Positions 36,959 to 47,689 of a stretch of 64,000 nt of DNA are shown here, in pieces (the stretch's first letter is position 1; each line of letters starts with the position of its first letter). Made by a program: the position numbers and the translations under genes. The notes beneath the pieces are model-generated. The model worked only from the letters and a program-made list of their open reading frames with translations. It ran no database searches and was not told the DNA's origin. The stretch is from Cristatella mucedo. Its lineage: Eukaryota; Bryozoa; Phylactolaemata; Cristatellidae. The DNA lies in the NCBI GenBank assembly GCA_009760855.2, contig WPIO01000047.1:1461001-1525000 (forward strand), written 5' to 3'.

Positions 36959-37750
36959 AATCTTCCCTCCAAATAGCAACTGCCTCATTTTCAAAGATCG
37001 AGCCTTCGGACTGGCTTTGCCAGCCTGCCAGGCCTTGTTGTCGTTTGACCTTGAGAGGTGTGCATCTCATCGGCAATACTTGGAGACTGATCTTGAACTG
37101 CAGGTGTAGGTTTCGGTAGATGTAGGTGACACGTGGATCGGTGTCACTCGGTCGAAGATGCCTTCTGTTCCGCCGAAGAGTGCTGCCATTGTCAGTCTGC
37201 ACGACAAACGACCGGGGTACACTTGCTTGAGCCGTCACCTTTGCATGTGTGCTCCAGCTTTTTTCACCATCAGTCCGCACTAATACCGGTTGGCCGGGTT
37301 GAAGATGTGGAAGTGGGCGAGCAGAATGACGGCGATCGTGGTAGTGCTGTTGAAGCTCTTTTGCACGGTCGTCGTTGAGTTGCACTTTTTCTGTTGCAGG
37401 CCATTGTTGTTCGACATGCCGAGGGAGCACTGGCAACTTCGTCCTAATCTGCCGTCCCATGATCAGTTGTGTCGGGCTGAAGCCTGTAGGGGTGCGTGGC
37501 GTCGACCTCTGTATCATTCATGCGAGGCACGGATCAGGCTGCCTCACAATAGATTTGGCAATTTGCACCGCTCTTTCCACTTCTCCGTTCGCTTGTGGAA
37601 AATGTGGGCTGGTCGTAACATGTTTGAACCCATATCGTCTCGCGAAATCGCCAAATTCGTGAGATGAAAATTGTGGACCGTTGTCAGAATGCAACGACTC
37701 TGGTATGCCCCTTTGAAATTTCGGAAGTAACACGACGCAATCTATCGTCA
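36959..37750 (-). pseudogene. Gypsy integrase, broken
   Basis: Two minus-strand frames cover it. The first (37518-37784) has the catalytic-core motifs SDNGPQF and, after [13 protein letters not shown], the Glu. The second (to 37517) has GFSPTQLIMGR and ends with the LRRNRRHLRP motif near the C-terminus. A frameshift near 37515 separates them. The integrase N-terminal zinc region is absent, removed by the deletion that also took RNase H. Confidence 0.85.
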
Positions 37751-38084
37751 TGCTCAGCCGCCGTGGATCCATAAACCAAAACATCGTCCATGTAAATGGC
37801 TACACCTTCGATCTCACCCAAGAGGTCATGAATCAGTCGCTAAAAGATTTCCGGTGCGCTAGTTATGCCAAAGGGCAGCTGGCGAAAACAAAAAAGTCCA
37901 AACGGTGTTATAAACGTTGTTAAGAGAGTGCTCTCGTGGGTCAACGGAATAGCCCAAAATCTGCTTGAGGCGTCCAACTTTGAGAACATTGTAGCACCAA
38001 CAAGCTGAGGCAAAATCTCATCAAGCGTATGTAGCACGTACCTTTCACGAACCACTGCTTGATTTAAGCACTTCAGGTCGACAC
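37751..38084 (-). pseudogene. Gypsy reverse transcriptase, downstream part
   Basis: It reads RERYVLHTLDEILPQL, FSKLDASSRFW (catalytic Asp motif), LPFGITSAPEIF, an in-frame stop or sense loss, then the YMDD motif at about 37783-37797. It runs straight into integrase sequence, so the RT thumb and RNase H are deleted. Confidence 0.88.
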
Positions 38085-39818
38085 AAATAATAATAATAAT
38101 AATAAGTCACTTGATAAAGCGCCCTCAGAGAACATAATCTCTCTCTGGGCGCTTTACATTAGCTGCAAAGTGAAACGCAATTGAATGATAAATAAAATCA
38201 TACTTAAAAAACAAATAAAATGAATAATATGGTTAGGGGTGACATGCACAGGGTCAGCATGCAAATGTGGTTAGTGGCAGCATGCACAGTGTCAGCACGC
38301 ATAAGCACATCAAGGACGAATCACAGGGACCCACTAAATGCTGTCCTAAATAGGTGTGTTTTTAGGTTCCTTTTAAATGTGGTCAGGTCAGGGGATGTTC
38401 TGATGCAGGTCGGGAGGGAGTTCCAGGCTGTGGGAGCATACGAACTAAATGCACGGTCTCCAAAGGATATAAGGTTTGTACGAGGTATTTCCAGACTGTT
38501 GGATTCCGAAAAGCGGTTGGTACGATGCTTGGCCTGATGGTGGAGTATATCTGAAAGATAGGCTGGAGCCATAGAATGAAGAGACCTAAAAGTGAGCGAC
38601 AAAACCTTGAAGTCAATCCGTTGCCTCACTGGTAGCCAGTGCAGGTCGGCGAGAAGTGGAGTAATGTGGCAACTGCGACGCTCACGACAGACAAGTCTAG
38701 CTGCCGAGTTTTGCACCATCTGCAATCGCCTGATCGCACATGCTGGTAGGCCAGTAAGCAGTGAGTTGCAGAAGTCGAGACGGGATGTCACGAATGCATG
38801 GACCAACTTGGACGTGGTATCTTTATCTAAACAGGCCCGAATTTTAGCAATGTTGTGAAGCTGAAAATAGGCGGATTTGACTGTGGAGCTGATATGGTCG
38901 TCTAACGAGAGGTCGCTTTGGAATATGACACCTAGATTTCGAGCTGATTCAACTGGAGATATGCTGGCAGAGCCAACTTTGAGAGTCAGCCTTTCCAATT
39001 TCTGAATAACACTAGGTTTGCCCATAACTAGTAAGTTAGTTTTATCATCGTTTAGTTTTAGAAAATTTGCTGCCAACCATGTGCGGATGTCATCAATGCA
39101 AGCAGCTAGTGAGTTGAGAGAATTTGAGGTGCTCGAAGGCTGGGAGGGATCAAAGCAAAGGTACAACTGAGTGTCATCCGCATAGAAGTGAAAGCCTAGA
39201 TTGTGCTTGGCGATAACATCAGGAAGAGGCAGAGTATAAACCGTGAAAAGAACCGGACCTAGCACTGAGCCCTGAGGTACTCCATATTTTAGAGGTACTT
39301 CAGATGATCTTTGTCCATTCACGTCAATACTCTGGAGTCTCCCACTGAGATAGGACCTGAACCACTGCAGAGCAGTGCCAGTGATGCCCAGGCGAGATGA
39401 GAGGCGCTCTAGAAGAACTTTGTGATCGATGGTGTCAAAAGCTGCCGAAAGATCAAGCAAAACTAGTAGAGACACTCTACCCATGTCTGCATTCCTAAGT
39501 AGGTCGTTGTATACCCGAAGCAATGCTGACTCTGTGGAGTGATTAGCTCTAAAGCCAGACTGGAACTTACTAGCAAGGTGTGAGGTTTTGATATACGAGT
39601 TCAGCTGGTCCGCCACGACCTGTTCGAGTTTCTTAGATAGGAATGGTAGAAGGGAAACTGGGCGGTAGTTGCTTAAGTTCTCTTGGTCTAGTGTAGCTTT
39701 CTTGAGAAGTGGCCTGACTACAGCTTTTTTGAAAGGTGCTGGGACATGACCTGAGGCTAATGACATATTAATTATGTTAGTTATGCATGGCAGCAGCAGA
39801 TCAATGCAACGTAGGAGC
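38085..39818 (-). mobile_element. LINE-A, young 5'-truncated copy inside gypsy RT
   Basis: A 1.73-kb copy runs from the (ATT)n tail (38085-38105), hairpin and 3' UTR through an uninterrupted ORF. The RT motifs are [50 protein letters not shown], then the C-terminal region to FRTAFSGSL. The 5' end is inside the pre-RT linker. Removing it rejoins the gypsy RT in frame at a Cys-Val junction, with only about 3-4 bp (TTTG) possibly duplicated. It is nearly identical to the copy at 58-60.8 kb, so the family was recently active. Confidence 0.93.
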
Positions 39819-40660
39819 AAAGGCGCACTTTGCCGTTGGGCTTCAGGACCGGTACGATTGGGGAACACCACTCGGTCGGCTCCGATACACGTTCCACGAT
39901 GCCGTTCTTCTCAATTCGAAGAAGTTCGTCATTGGCCAAAGGGAACAGTGGTATGGGTATGCGGCGGGCTGTATTTACGCAGTATGGTTCCACATCAGGT
40001 TTGAGACGAATTTTCACCGGCTGGCATCGCATCAATCCGATCTCTCCAAATACCGGGTCTCGAAGAATAGTCTCCTCTACGCTGAGTTTAACCAGTCCCA
40101 AGCACAGAGAAGCGAGTCGGCTGAGATTATTTCTTGCTCCAGCGACTACGTAGACTGGCAGAAGATAAATCATTCTTTTCCGCTTTAACCTCGCTTTGAA
40201 GGTACCCTTACAAGCCAGGCGGTCGCCGACGCTGTGTAATTTAGCTGCTGTAGGCTCGAGGCGAGGTGGTCGTAGCAGTCGACCATACGTGTCTTCCGTA
40301 ATGACGGTTACGTCAGTGCCACTATATATTTTAAACGGAATGTTCATTCCATACCCGAACAAATCCACTTGCCAGGGGGATGATGCCCTTGCCGACTGGC
40401 ACTCCACCGCTACAGGCTTTGTAACGGCATCTACGGTGTAGTTCTCACTGTCGGATTCAGCCGCTATCTCTCTTATTTTAGCGTTGGGTTTTCTGCGTGA
40501 TTTACACCGAAATGCATAGTGGCCTACCTTCCCACAGGTATTGCAACGGCGGTCGCGCGCTGGGCAGTGTGCAAAAGTGGGAGCCGAGTTACAGTTCCGG
40601 CACCTGTTAGCTTCTTTTACGTCATCGAAAAGCTTAACTCTCCTACGGTCTGTGCGGCTG
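39819..40660 (-). pseudogene. Gypsy zinc knuckle, protease and start of RT
   Basis: In one minus-strand frame: CNTCGKVGHYAFRC (a canonical CCHC knuckle), then a retropepsin-like IPFKIYSGTDVTVI in which the catalytic Asp of D-(S/T)-G appears as Tyr, then the RT N-terminus (RRIPIPLFPLANDEL, SEPTEWCSPIVPVLKPNGK). It is cut by the LINE-A insertion at 39818. Confidence 0.88.
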
Positions 40661-41167
40661 CTAGCCTCTAAGACAGGGCTCAGGACAGTCGGCGGACTGT
40701 GGTCGCCGATGAACCTCAGAGACATCTGAAACCGGGTGCTGCAGACTCAGCTGTGATTTTACCGTCTCCGTCTGACGCGCCTTTTGTACTGCCACAGTTA
40801 ACGTAAGGACGGGGATTAGTAGCAGGGCTTCTGAAAGTTTAAGGTCGGACAAGCCCACAACCAAGCGATCTCGGACCAACTCATCTTTCATCGCGCCGTA
40901 TTCGCAGTGCGAAGCTAAATCAAGTAGTGCGCGTATGAATGCCTCTGCAGATTCCCCCAGATGTTGAGAGCGGCAGTTGAACATAGCCCGATCGTGGATC
41001 ATATTCCTTCGTGGTATGAAATAATTATCAAACTTGCCCAAGATGAGATCCGACGTCTTCACTTGGTCGACCTCATAGGTAAAGGTGTCGAAAATTGCTT
41101 CAGCTTGCGCCCCCGTGGCGTACAAGAGCGTACTTATCTGTACGTCCTCTTCCTCCGCTGCCGTCAT
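40661..41167 (-). pseudogene. Gypsy gag
   Basis: The minus-strand frame has a typical Ty3/gypsy capsid pattern: KFDNYFIPRRNMIHDRAMF, QHLGESAEAFIRALLDLA and VRDRLVVGLSDLKLSEALL. The frame joins the knuckle/protease region by a shift near 40680. The matrix-like N-terminus (41170-41290) is in another frame, so gag is not intact. Confidence 0.85.
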
Positions 41168-41299
41168 ATAATGGCGAAAACAACTTCTCCAAGCCGTCCA
41201 TTACGCCGGCTGATCAAATGTTGAATTCCGCTGCAGGGTTACACTTGGCCATCTCTTTGATTTTCAGGGCGAAACTCTATAACTTCACCGCTGCCACCA

Positions 41300-41439
41300 T
41301 GTAATGATAAGACGCAGCACAACGAACAGACCACGTTTATTGGCAGCCGTTTTATGTCGGCTCCAGGACCGCACCGTGAGCGAGGCCCCTCCTGGTTGGT
41401 CACGTTGTTGTGGCTCCGCCCGATAGCTCTGTTATCACA
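41300..41439 (-). repeat. Gypsy 5' LTR, 140 bp, internally deleted
   Basis: It matches the 3' LTR at both ends, but about 310 bp between two ATTGG-like points are missing, so promoter or poly(A) parts are likely lost. Confidence 0.88.
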
Positions 41440-41776
41440 CTTTAGAGACCGTGCATTTAGTTTGTATGCTCCTAAATCCTGGAACTCACTCCTGACTTCC
41501 GTCACAACATCCCTGACGTGACCACATTTAAAAAGAACTTCAAAATGCACCTATTTAGAACAGCATTTAGTGGGTTCTTGTGATTCGACCTTTATGTGCT
41601 TATGAGTGCTGACACTGTGCATGCTGCCACTAACCGCATTTGCATGCTGACCCTGTGCATACCACCCTTAATTATATTAGTCTGGTTGCTTATTGAGCAT
41701 GCTAACCTTGCAGAAAATGTAAAGCACTTAGAAAGAGATTGAATTCTCTGAGTTCGCTTTATTAAGTATGGTGTTA

Positions 41777-42915
41777 TCAATATGAAAATAACTTGTGGTT
41801 TTCTCACGGCCCACAACTCATGGCTCACAACATGCCTGGGCAGTTTTAACCCCGCGTATACTCAGGTCTGGGGATATACTCTATCCGGCTACACCACCGG
41901 CCAAGACCGATCTGAGGGTCGCGAAGCAATTAATACTGCCAGTATACCCGACTCGAAATCGGTCACCATTTTAGTTGGTTCTTCTCCGTCTGCTAGTACG
42001 GTAGGGCGCTATTCCCGTTTACGAACTAACAATCGCCAAGAAGTACATCGTTGTCAATGTCTGAGACCGAGCTAGGACAAGGTTCAGCATGACCGGCCGC
42101 TCGGGTCGCATCGGCGAGCCCCCGTCCGTCTATCTGGAGCAAGTCACGGCTCAGTGCCCGCCTACCACGTTTAGGTCGGCAAACAAATCCCGCCCCTTCA
42201 GCTAAACCCCACTGGCCACTCGGCCTCGCGGCGAGCTACGTCCCTCCGCTCCGGACATTGGTGCCAGCAAACTTGAGTGATGCATGCCGGTTGTGGCACT
42301 TGCACTTCCCTATTCTTGGCCATCAGCCAAACTTCGCCTTGCGGTGTGGCTATGATTTTTCTTCGCTAAGCAGACCGTGAGGAATGCGGGCAACTTTGTG
42401 TGAGGCTGATTTATTTATTTATGCTCGCAGGCTTTGCCCGCCGCAAAGGAAAACCAGTATCATTCTGACGTCAGCCGCGCCAGCACTGTTGAAGCTATCC
42501 GCCACCCTTTCCCCCCCCCCGCTTCTTTTCTACTCGAACCGTTGGTGCGAACGTTAGCTGGACGCTGCTGCCGAGGGCTTTCGCTATCTTGCAGATGCAC
42601 GCGCCAGCTTATCTCATCGTCGTGGTAGCCCATTCATCGATATGCAGGAGCTGTAGATTACGCCTGAATGCAAGTTCGAAGATCTTGTACAGCTACCTGC
42701 TGCTGGACGTTCAGCCGCGTTCTCGTTTCCCCTGATCTCTCTCAAACGACAACGTTTGCTACGCTCAGGTCTCATAATCGATGGGGCATTGCACAAATGT
42801 TTACCGATATGACTTTTTCACATTCATCTGCTCCTACTCGGTTCCCGTCTGCTTTGGGCTGCGAGGCATCGCTTGGGGCAGTTACAACGTAGCTCCCCGG
42901 CGTCTTCATAAAGCG
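41777..42915. other. GC-rich stretch without recognised gene
   Basis: From about 42070 to 42760 the sequence is clearly richer in GC and CpG than its surroundings. There is a 39-codon frame from ATG 42089 (MTGRSGRIGEPPS...). No motif or splice partner was recognised. Confidence 0.35.
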
Positions 42916-43064
42916 GCGTACAATTCCATTTCGAGCGCTTTCGACGTCGAGTCCAGATTACTGCAACCTTCTCTATTCAGGACTCCGGCCTGACCCCTTA
43001 ATCACTTGCAACTGTAAAAAAACTCGTCCGGTCTCGTTGGGAGCAGCGTAGCTGCCACATCGCA

Positions 43065-43946
43065 CTACTTCCGTCTGAGCTTCGGCTCCCTACTTCCGTC
43101 TGAGCTTCGGCTCCCTACTTCCGTCTGAGCTTCGGCTCCCTACTTCCGTCTGAGCTTCGGCTCCCAACTTCCGTCTGAGCTTCGGCTCCCTACTTCCGTC
43201 TGAGCTTCGGCTCCCTACTCCCTACTTCCGTCTGAGCTTCGGCTCCCTACTTCCGTCTGAGCTTCGGCTCCCTACTTCCGTCTGAGCTTCGGCTCCCTAC
43301 TTCCGTCTGAGCTTCGGCTCCCTACTTCCGTCTGAGCTTCGGCTCCCTACTTCCGTCTGAGCTTCGGCTCCCTACTTCCGTCTGAGCTTCCCTACTTCCG
43401 CTCCCTACTTCCGTCTGAGCTTCGGCTCCCTACTTCCGTCTGAGCTTCGGCTCCCTACTTCCGTCTGAGCTTCGGCTCCCTACTTCCGTCTGAGCTTCGG
43501 CTCCCTCCCTACTTCCGTCTGAGCTTCGGCTCCCTACTTCCGTCTGAGCTTCGGCTCGGCTCCCTACTTCCGTCTGAGCTTCGGCTCCCTACTTCCCTAC
43601 TTCTGAGCTTCTCCCTACTCCCTACTTCCGTCTGAGCTGAGCTTCGGCTCCCTACTTCCGTCTGAGCTTCGGCTCCCTACTTCCGTCTGAGCTTCGGCTC
43701 GTCTGAGCTTCGGCTCCCTACTTCCGTCTGAGCTTCGGCTCCCTACTTCCGTCTGAGCTTCGGCTCCCTACTTCCGTCTGAGCTTCGGCTTCCGTCTGGC
43801 TCGGCTCCCTACTTCCGTCTGAGCTTCCTCCCTACTTCCGTCTGAGCTTCGGCTCCCTACTTCCGTCTGAGCTTCGGCTCCCTACTTCCGTCTGAGCTTC
43901 GGCTCCCTACTTCCGTCTGAGCTTCGGCTCCCTACTTCGGCTCCCT
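43065..43946 (+). repeat. 25-bp minisatellite, about 35 units, inside LINE-C
   Basis: The unit is CTACTTCCGTCTGAGC plus TTCGGCTCC. Most units are identical; some are shortened or partly duplicated (for example about 43390, 43515, 43600 and 43790). The first unit is in register with the LINE ORF, where it encodes LLPSELRLP within RSCHIALLPSELRLP, so the array was born by amplification of LINE coding sequence. Confidence 0.95.
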
Positions 43947-44177
43947 TCATGATCCTCAGTCTGACTTACGTACAGGTCGCTTGACTCGCCTGCCGCAGCC
44001 TACCGACCTCATCGCGTTGTTCCCGCCTGTGGTGTCAAGTGCAATATTATTATGTGGTGCTCTCGCACCATCCGAGCCTGTCGCTCCACTCAATTCCTCG
44101 CTGTTCCTCTTGACGATCGAGCCTTCAGTTCGCACGAGCCAAAGTTTCTGGAAGTTTCTCTAGGCTTCTGTCACCGC

Positions 44178-44272
44178 TTAATAATAATAATAATCATGAT
44201 AATGCACTTGACGTACAGCGCCCTCAGAGAACTCAATCTCTTTCTAGGCACGCTGTACATTTGTACGCTTAT
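44178..44272 (-). mobile_element. LINE-A 3' tail fragment, inside LINE-C
   Basis: (ATT)n with one interruption, then the hairpin box, in antisense to the LINE-C it splits. Confidence 0.8.
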
Positions 44273-44690
44273 AATGACTCGCATCCCTTTCAAGTCTTTG
44301 CTGAAGACGCGCCAGTTCCAGGCTCGGCAAACTCCCGCAAACTCTCAGGGAAAGAAAGCTGAGATCAAGTTCTTTTCGTTCCTGGTTGCTTTGCGTACGT
44401 ACGTACGTACACATAATTTGCACGTTGCTACCCAGGCGTGATATTTGTCAGCTGTTTCCGGCAGCTCGTTCTCGTGCGCTCTTGCGTGCCTGTCCGGAGC
44501 CTCCGATGCCTGATGATGTGCTTTACATGTTTGACGTGCCCAATGCACGCCATGCACGTCATTAGCTCTTGGCTATCGCTTCCCTTGCAGCGATTTGTAA
44601 AACAACTGGATAGAGATTAAGTGCTCTTAAGGCGTTATGCAAACGATCCGATATTATGGTTGCTGTTATCGGTATTGTTATTATTCCAGT

Positions 44691-46305
44691 AAGGTCGCTA
44701 CTGTTTCGTCTCAAGAAGTAGCCTGCAGCGAGTTTGTTTCTCTTTAGGAAAGAGGACCTACAGCGCTGGAATATACCTAGCACGAAAGCTTTTAGCAGCT
44801 TAGTCTTTCATATGTATTCCGGAAGTGACTAGCTGCCCTTCTAGTGCTTGCGCTTCAATAAATCAAAACCGTTGTGTCATCTCTATATTTGTAAGTACAA
44901 ATTGCTCTCAAGTCTTTCTTCGTTCTGTTGTCTCCTTCCTCCTTTCTTTCTTGCCTTCTGTTGCTCAAATACTTAGAAAAGCTGTGCACCTCTATACAAT
45001 CAGCGTCATCCCAGCTAAGTCAAAAGCCCATGTGTCCAATAATATACTAAGTATCTTCCTAGATTTTACTACACTGTGACTCTCCACAGCTAACTGAAAT
45101 AGCTCTCACATCATTTTTAACTGTGTCAACGTAATATAAGTAACAGCTTCCTTTATGCCAATGCAGTATTTCCATAGACCAAGGGCGGCGCCCGCCCTTG
45201 GTCTACGACTTTTCTCCTCTCCGTCGAGCCACAACCCACCCAACAAGGCTTCCTATCGTGCTCCTTGTTAGCAAACTTGTAAACCACTTGTCACCGCTTT
45301 CTGTCCATAAGCATCGAATTAGGCTAGCAGCTGCTGCTCGGAAAAACTCTCCACGAGGCTGAGCAAAATCCAGCAAATACAGGCATACCGGCCGATCTCA
45401 GTAGTAAGTGTACCTATCCGTATGCATACTTACTGTCTGTATGTACATTCTGACTGCATGCATACATATTTGTTTACCAATTTTTGGTGGATTCGATGAA
45501 TTTTTTGTTTTTTTTTCTGTTCTGTTGCAAACAGGCATAATTTTTGGCAGTCGAACATGTAAACGGATTTTGGATAGCTTTTGGTTTGAATTTCGGCGAT
45601 CGGGGGGGGGGGAGGGGGAGGCTCCACCTCGAGTTCTTTGGTGGAGCAAAAATCTCGACGTAGCATCGAGCAAACGGTGAGAGCACGTATAGAGTCTCTA
45701 TCGTCTAGTTTTGTCACGTGACTTGGCCCTTTAAAACTGCTGTTTGTAGCTTGGAAAGTAGAATCTCCGTTCAATGTTGCACTTTAAGCGGGCGAAAGCG
45801 CGCAGTACCCTGCTTAAGGAAAGTTCAGTACAAGCATCAAACCGATTTCGAGTTCCTCATCTGGCTTACAGGTCACTTCACTTGCTTGCACCTGCCTACA
45901 CATGCTACCTCCCTGCTCCGGCTCCTACCAGCTGCTCCTCTCTCATCAGCTGAAAGCTCTTCAGCATCTTATCCTCAAATCTTATCTTAGCCGTTATTAT
46001 CTATTATTATTATTATTATTAGTTATTATCAGCCGTCACAAGCGCTGCATTTAAATTTTCTGGTGATCAAGCCTTCAGCTGGTATGAATGTAGAGCTTTT
46101 TTCAGTGTAGAACGTTTTTGGTTTTGTTTCAGTGTGTTTTGCCTGCTTACCTGTGCATAATTCAGTGCATATAACTAGCCAGAGGTCTTACAAACCGGTG
46201 GCCACTAGTGCAGTCTCAGTGTTTGCTTTAGTATGCATGTTCACCTAAGTATGACACTTTTTTGCTTTTTCATGTACGATACCATGCCAGCCACTAACCC
46301 CGCAA
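44691..46305. other. No gene recognised
   Basis: It contains a G-run (about 45601-45610), a CT-rich patch (about 44935-44965), and TGGCCCTTTAAA at 45723, the reverse of the TTAAAGGGCCA stretch at 17492. Some overlapping frames at 45398-45774 are not supported by motifs. A weak (ATT)n run lies at 45995-46025. Confidence 0.4.
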
Positions 46306-46308
46306 GTA

Positions 46309-46612
46309 ATAATAACAATAATAATAATAATACACTTGATAAAGCACCCTCGGAGAACTCAATCTCTCTCTAGGCGCTTTACATTTGCTGCAAAGGAAAA
46401 TGCAATTAAATGGTAAGTAAAATCATGCTTGAAAAACAAACAAAATAACATGGTTAGGGGTGACATGCACAGGGTCAGCATGCAAATGTGGTTAGTGGCA
46501 GCATGCGCAGTGTCAGCACGCATAAGCACATCAAGGACGAATCACAGGGACCCACTAAATGCTGTCCTAAATAGGTGTGTTTTTAAATTCTTTTTAAATG
46601 TGGTCAGGTCAG
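46309..46612 (-). mobile_element. LINE-A 3' end, 300 bp
   Basis: It covers the tail, hairpin, 3' UTR and the last codons of the ORF (FRTAFSGSL equivalent), then stops at CAGGTCAGGG. Well preserved, so a recent 5'-truncated insertion. Confidence 0.9.
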
Positions 46613-47150
46613 GGAGTATTATATTATTACTATTTCAACAACTAAAATACCAAGTTTTGTCTCCAGTCGCAGTCGTATAATGAGGTATATCAATTCGAGT
46701 CTAGTCCATATGCCGCACTATATTTTAGGGTCAAAGATTGAGTAGATTGATTACAGATTGAGATTTTAATGTGAGACCGAGGCCTACTGCCATTCAATAA
46801 GACGAGCCCGAGTTTTTCATGGCATACATATCGCCTACCTTATATTTGCAATACGTTCTCGTGGCGTTGACTGTGAAGTATGCTAGCAGAATGAAAATCG
46901 CCTAAAACAGACCCCCATATTTTGATTGACTTAAGCTGTTAGTGCTTTCAACTCTCCGGTCAGCTGGCAATGAACAAAGCTTGCGAGTCAAGAAAATAAA
47001 AATGCATTTAGAACTGATTCCTTTTCTCCGTGATGATTTTTACCAACGCTCTGAAACTGTTGGACACCGCAATATCAGTCTTGGCAAGGCCCACTCTAGC
47101 TCGGGAGTTATTAGCCGTAGCCGGACGCTACAGTCGATCGTAAGGTATCT
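46613..47150. other. No feature recognised
   Basis: AT-rich spacer, no ORF with motifs. Confidence 0.4.
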
Positions 47151-47152
47151 AA

Positions 47153-47328
47153 AAATAAGTAAAATAAATATTAGCCGACTTCAAAGCCTCTTTTGCATAG
47201 CGACAGAAGAGCCTTTACGGCTATCATCACCGCTTGCAGTGGCAATAAAGGATCGCCCACCGAAGGGTTCGAACCCACGACCTCGGAACCGAGATCGTGA
47301 AAAGCAACAGCCTTACCTAGTGTGCCAT
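47153..47328 (-). mobile_element. tRNA-derived SINE (SINE-1)
   Basis: The minus strand reads ATGGCACACTAGGTAAGGC, then GGTTCGAACCC (B box), CACTGCAAGCGGTGATGAT, TAGCCGTAAAGGCTCTTCTG and an AT-rich tail. It matches the reference copy closely over its length. It abuts a LINE-B 3' tail on its right. Confidence 0.88.
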
Positions 47329-47334
47329 TACCGC

Positions 47335-47465
47335 TCACAGCTCCGCCTGTAACTCCACAAAGCCACAAAGACTATGTGGGTGCTACGCAGGAGAGTTTTA
47401 CAAAGCGAACTCAAATCCTAAGGTGCTTTCGGAAATCATTCGGTAGCCAATAGACTTCCCCGATA
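47335..47465 (-). mobile_element. LINE-B 3' tail fragment
   Basis: It matches the LINE-B end (complement of GCTTTGTGGAGTTACAG...) as in the copies at 52.1, 53.8 and 57.4 kb. Only about 130 bp are present. Confidence 0.75.
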
Positions 47466-47689
47466 ACCACGTCTCAGTTTCTCCAAAAATAAGCTAGACG
47501 AACGTTAGTTGGACATATCTAATCCAAAGATACATTCTGTGAACTGATACCTTTTTCTTGCGTAATCTGAGGGGTCTTTTTTATCAACAGGTCCTTTCTC
47601 CGCTCATTCTTAAAGTACTGAGCGCTTGGCAGCAGGAGCCACGGGCAGAAATGCAAAATTGATTCCCTGTATCGTGCGGGCCATTACTT

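Larger units (their letters stand above)
36509..41439 (-). mobile_element. Ty3/gypsy LTR retrotransposon, defective
   Basis: The element reads on the minus strand from the 5' LTR (41439-41300) to the 3' LTR (36958-36509). The LTRs have TG...CA ends and short inverted termini (GATAA / TTATC). The flanks CTTTG (36504-36508) and CTTTA (41440-41444) are a 5-bp TSD with one mutation. The order is gag, zinc knuckle, protease, RT, [LINE-A insertion], RT, [deletion], integrase core, integrase C-terminus. RNase H and the integrase N-terminus are missing. A purine run (complement of 36959-36972) lies next to the 3' LTR as a polypurine tract, and a TGGTGGCAGCGGTG stretch next to the 5' LTR (41286-41299) is a primer-site candidate. 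No envelope-like gene is seen. It cannot move on its own. Confidence 0.92.
35905..41776 (+). mobile_element. LINE-A copy split by the gypsy insertion
   Basis: The left part (35905-36508) reads the end of the reverse-transcriptase ORF: MGKPSAIQKLERL, HNIAKI equivalent, [30 protein letters not shown]. It stops at ...CCTTTG. The right part (41440-41776) continues with DRAFSLYAPKSWN equivalents, the 3' UTR, the hairpin and a weak tail. Between them lies a gypsy element flanked by CTTTG/CTTTA. The ORF is broken independently of the insertion, for example at 36050. Confidence 0.88.
42920..44690 (+). mobile_element. LINE-C (L2/CR1-like) 3' half with internal minisatellite
   Basis: Broken + frames follow the end of an L2-type ORF: a DYCNLLYSGL segment (about 42955), RSCHIALLPSELRLP (43047-43092), then after a repeat array DDRAFSSHEPKF (44120-44150) and PFKSLLKTRQF (about 44288). 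A diverged 3' hairpin follows (TTGTAAAACAACTGGATAGAGATTAAG..., about 44594) with an ATT-like tail. A LINE-A tail interrupts it at 44178-44272. It is more diverged than LINE-A and related to the copy at 47.7-49.3 kb. Confidence 0.7.

Noticed and set aside
43065-43946. CRISPR array
   Set aside because: The 25-bp units are directly contiguous with no unique spacers, in a eukaryotic LINE. It is a minisatellite.
45398-45774. Overlapping frames with Lys/Pro-rich products
   Set aside because: They cross homopolymer and low-complexity sequence on both strands, without motif or splice context.
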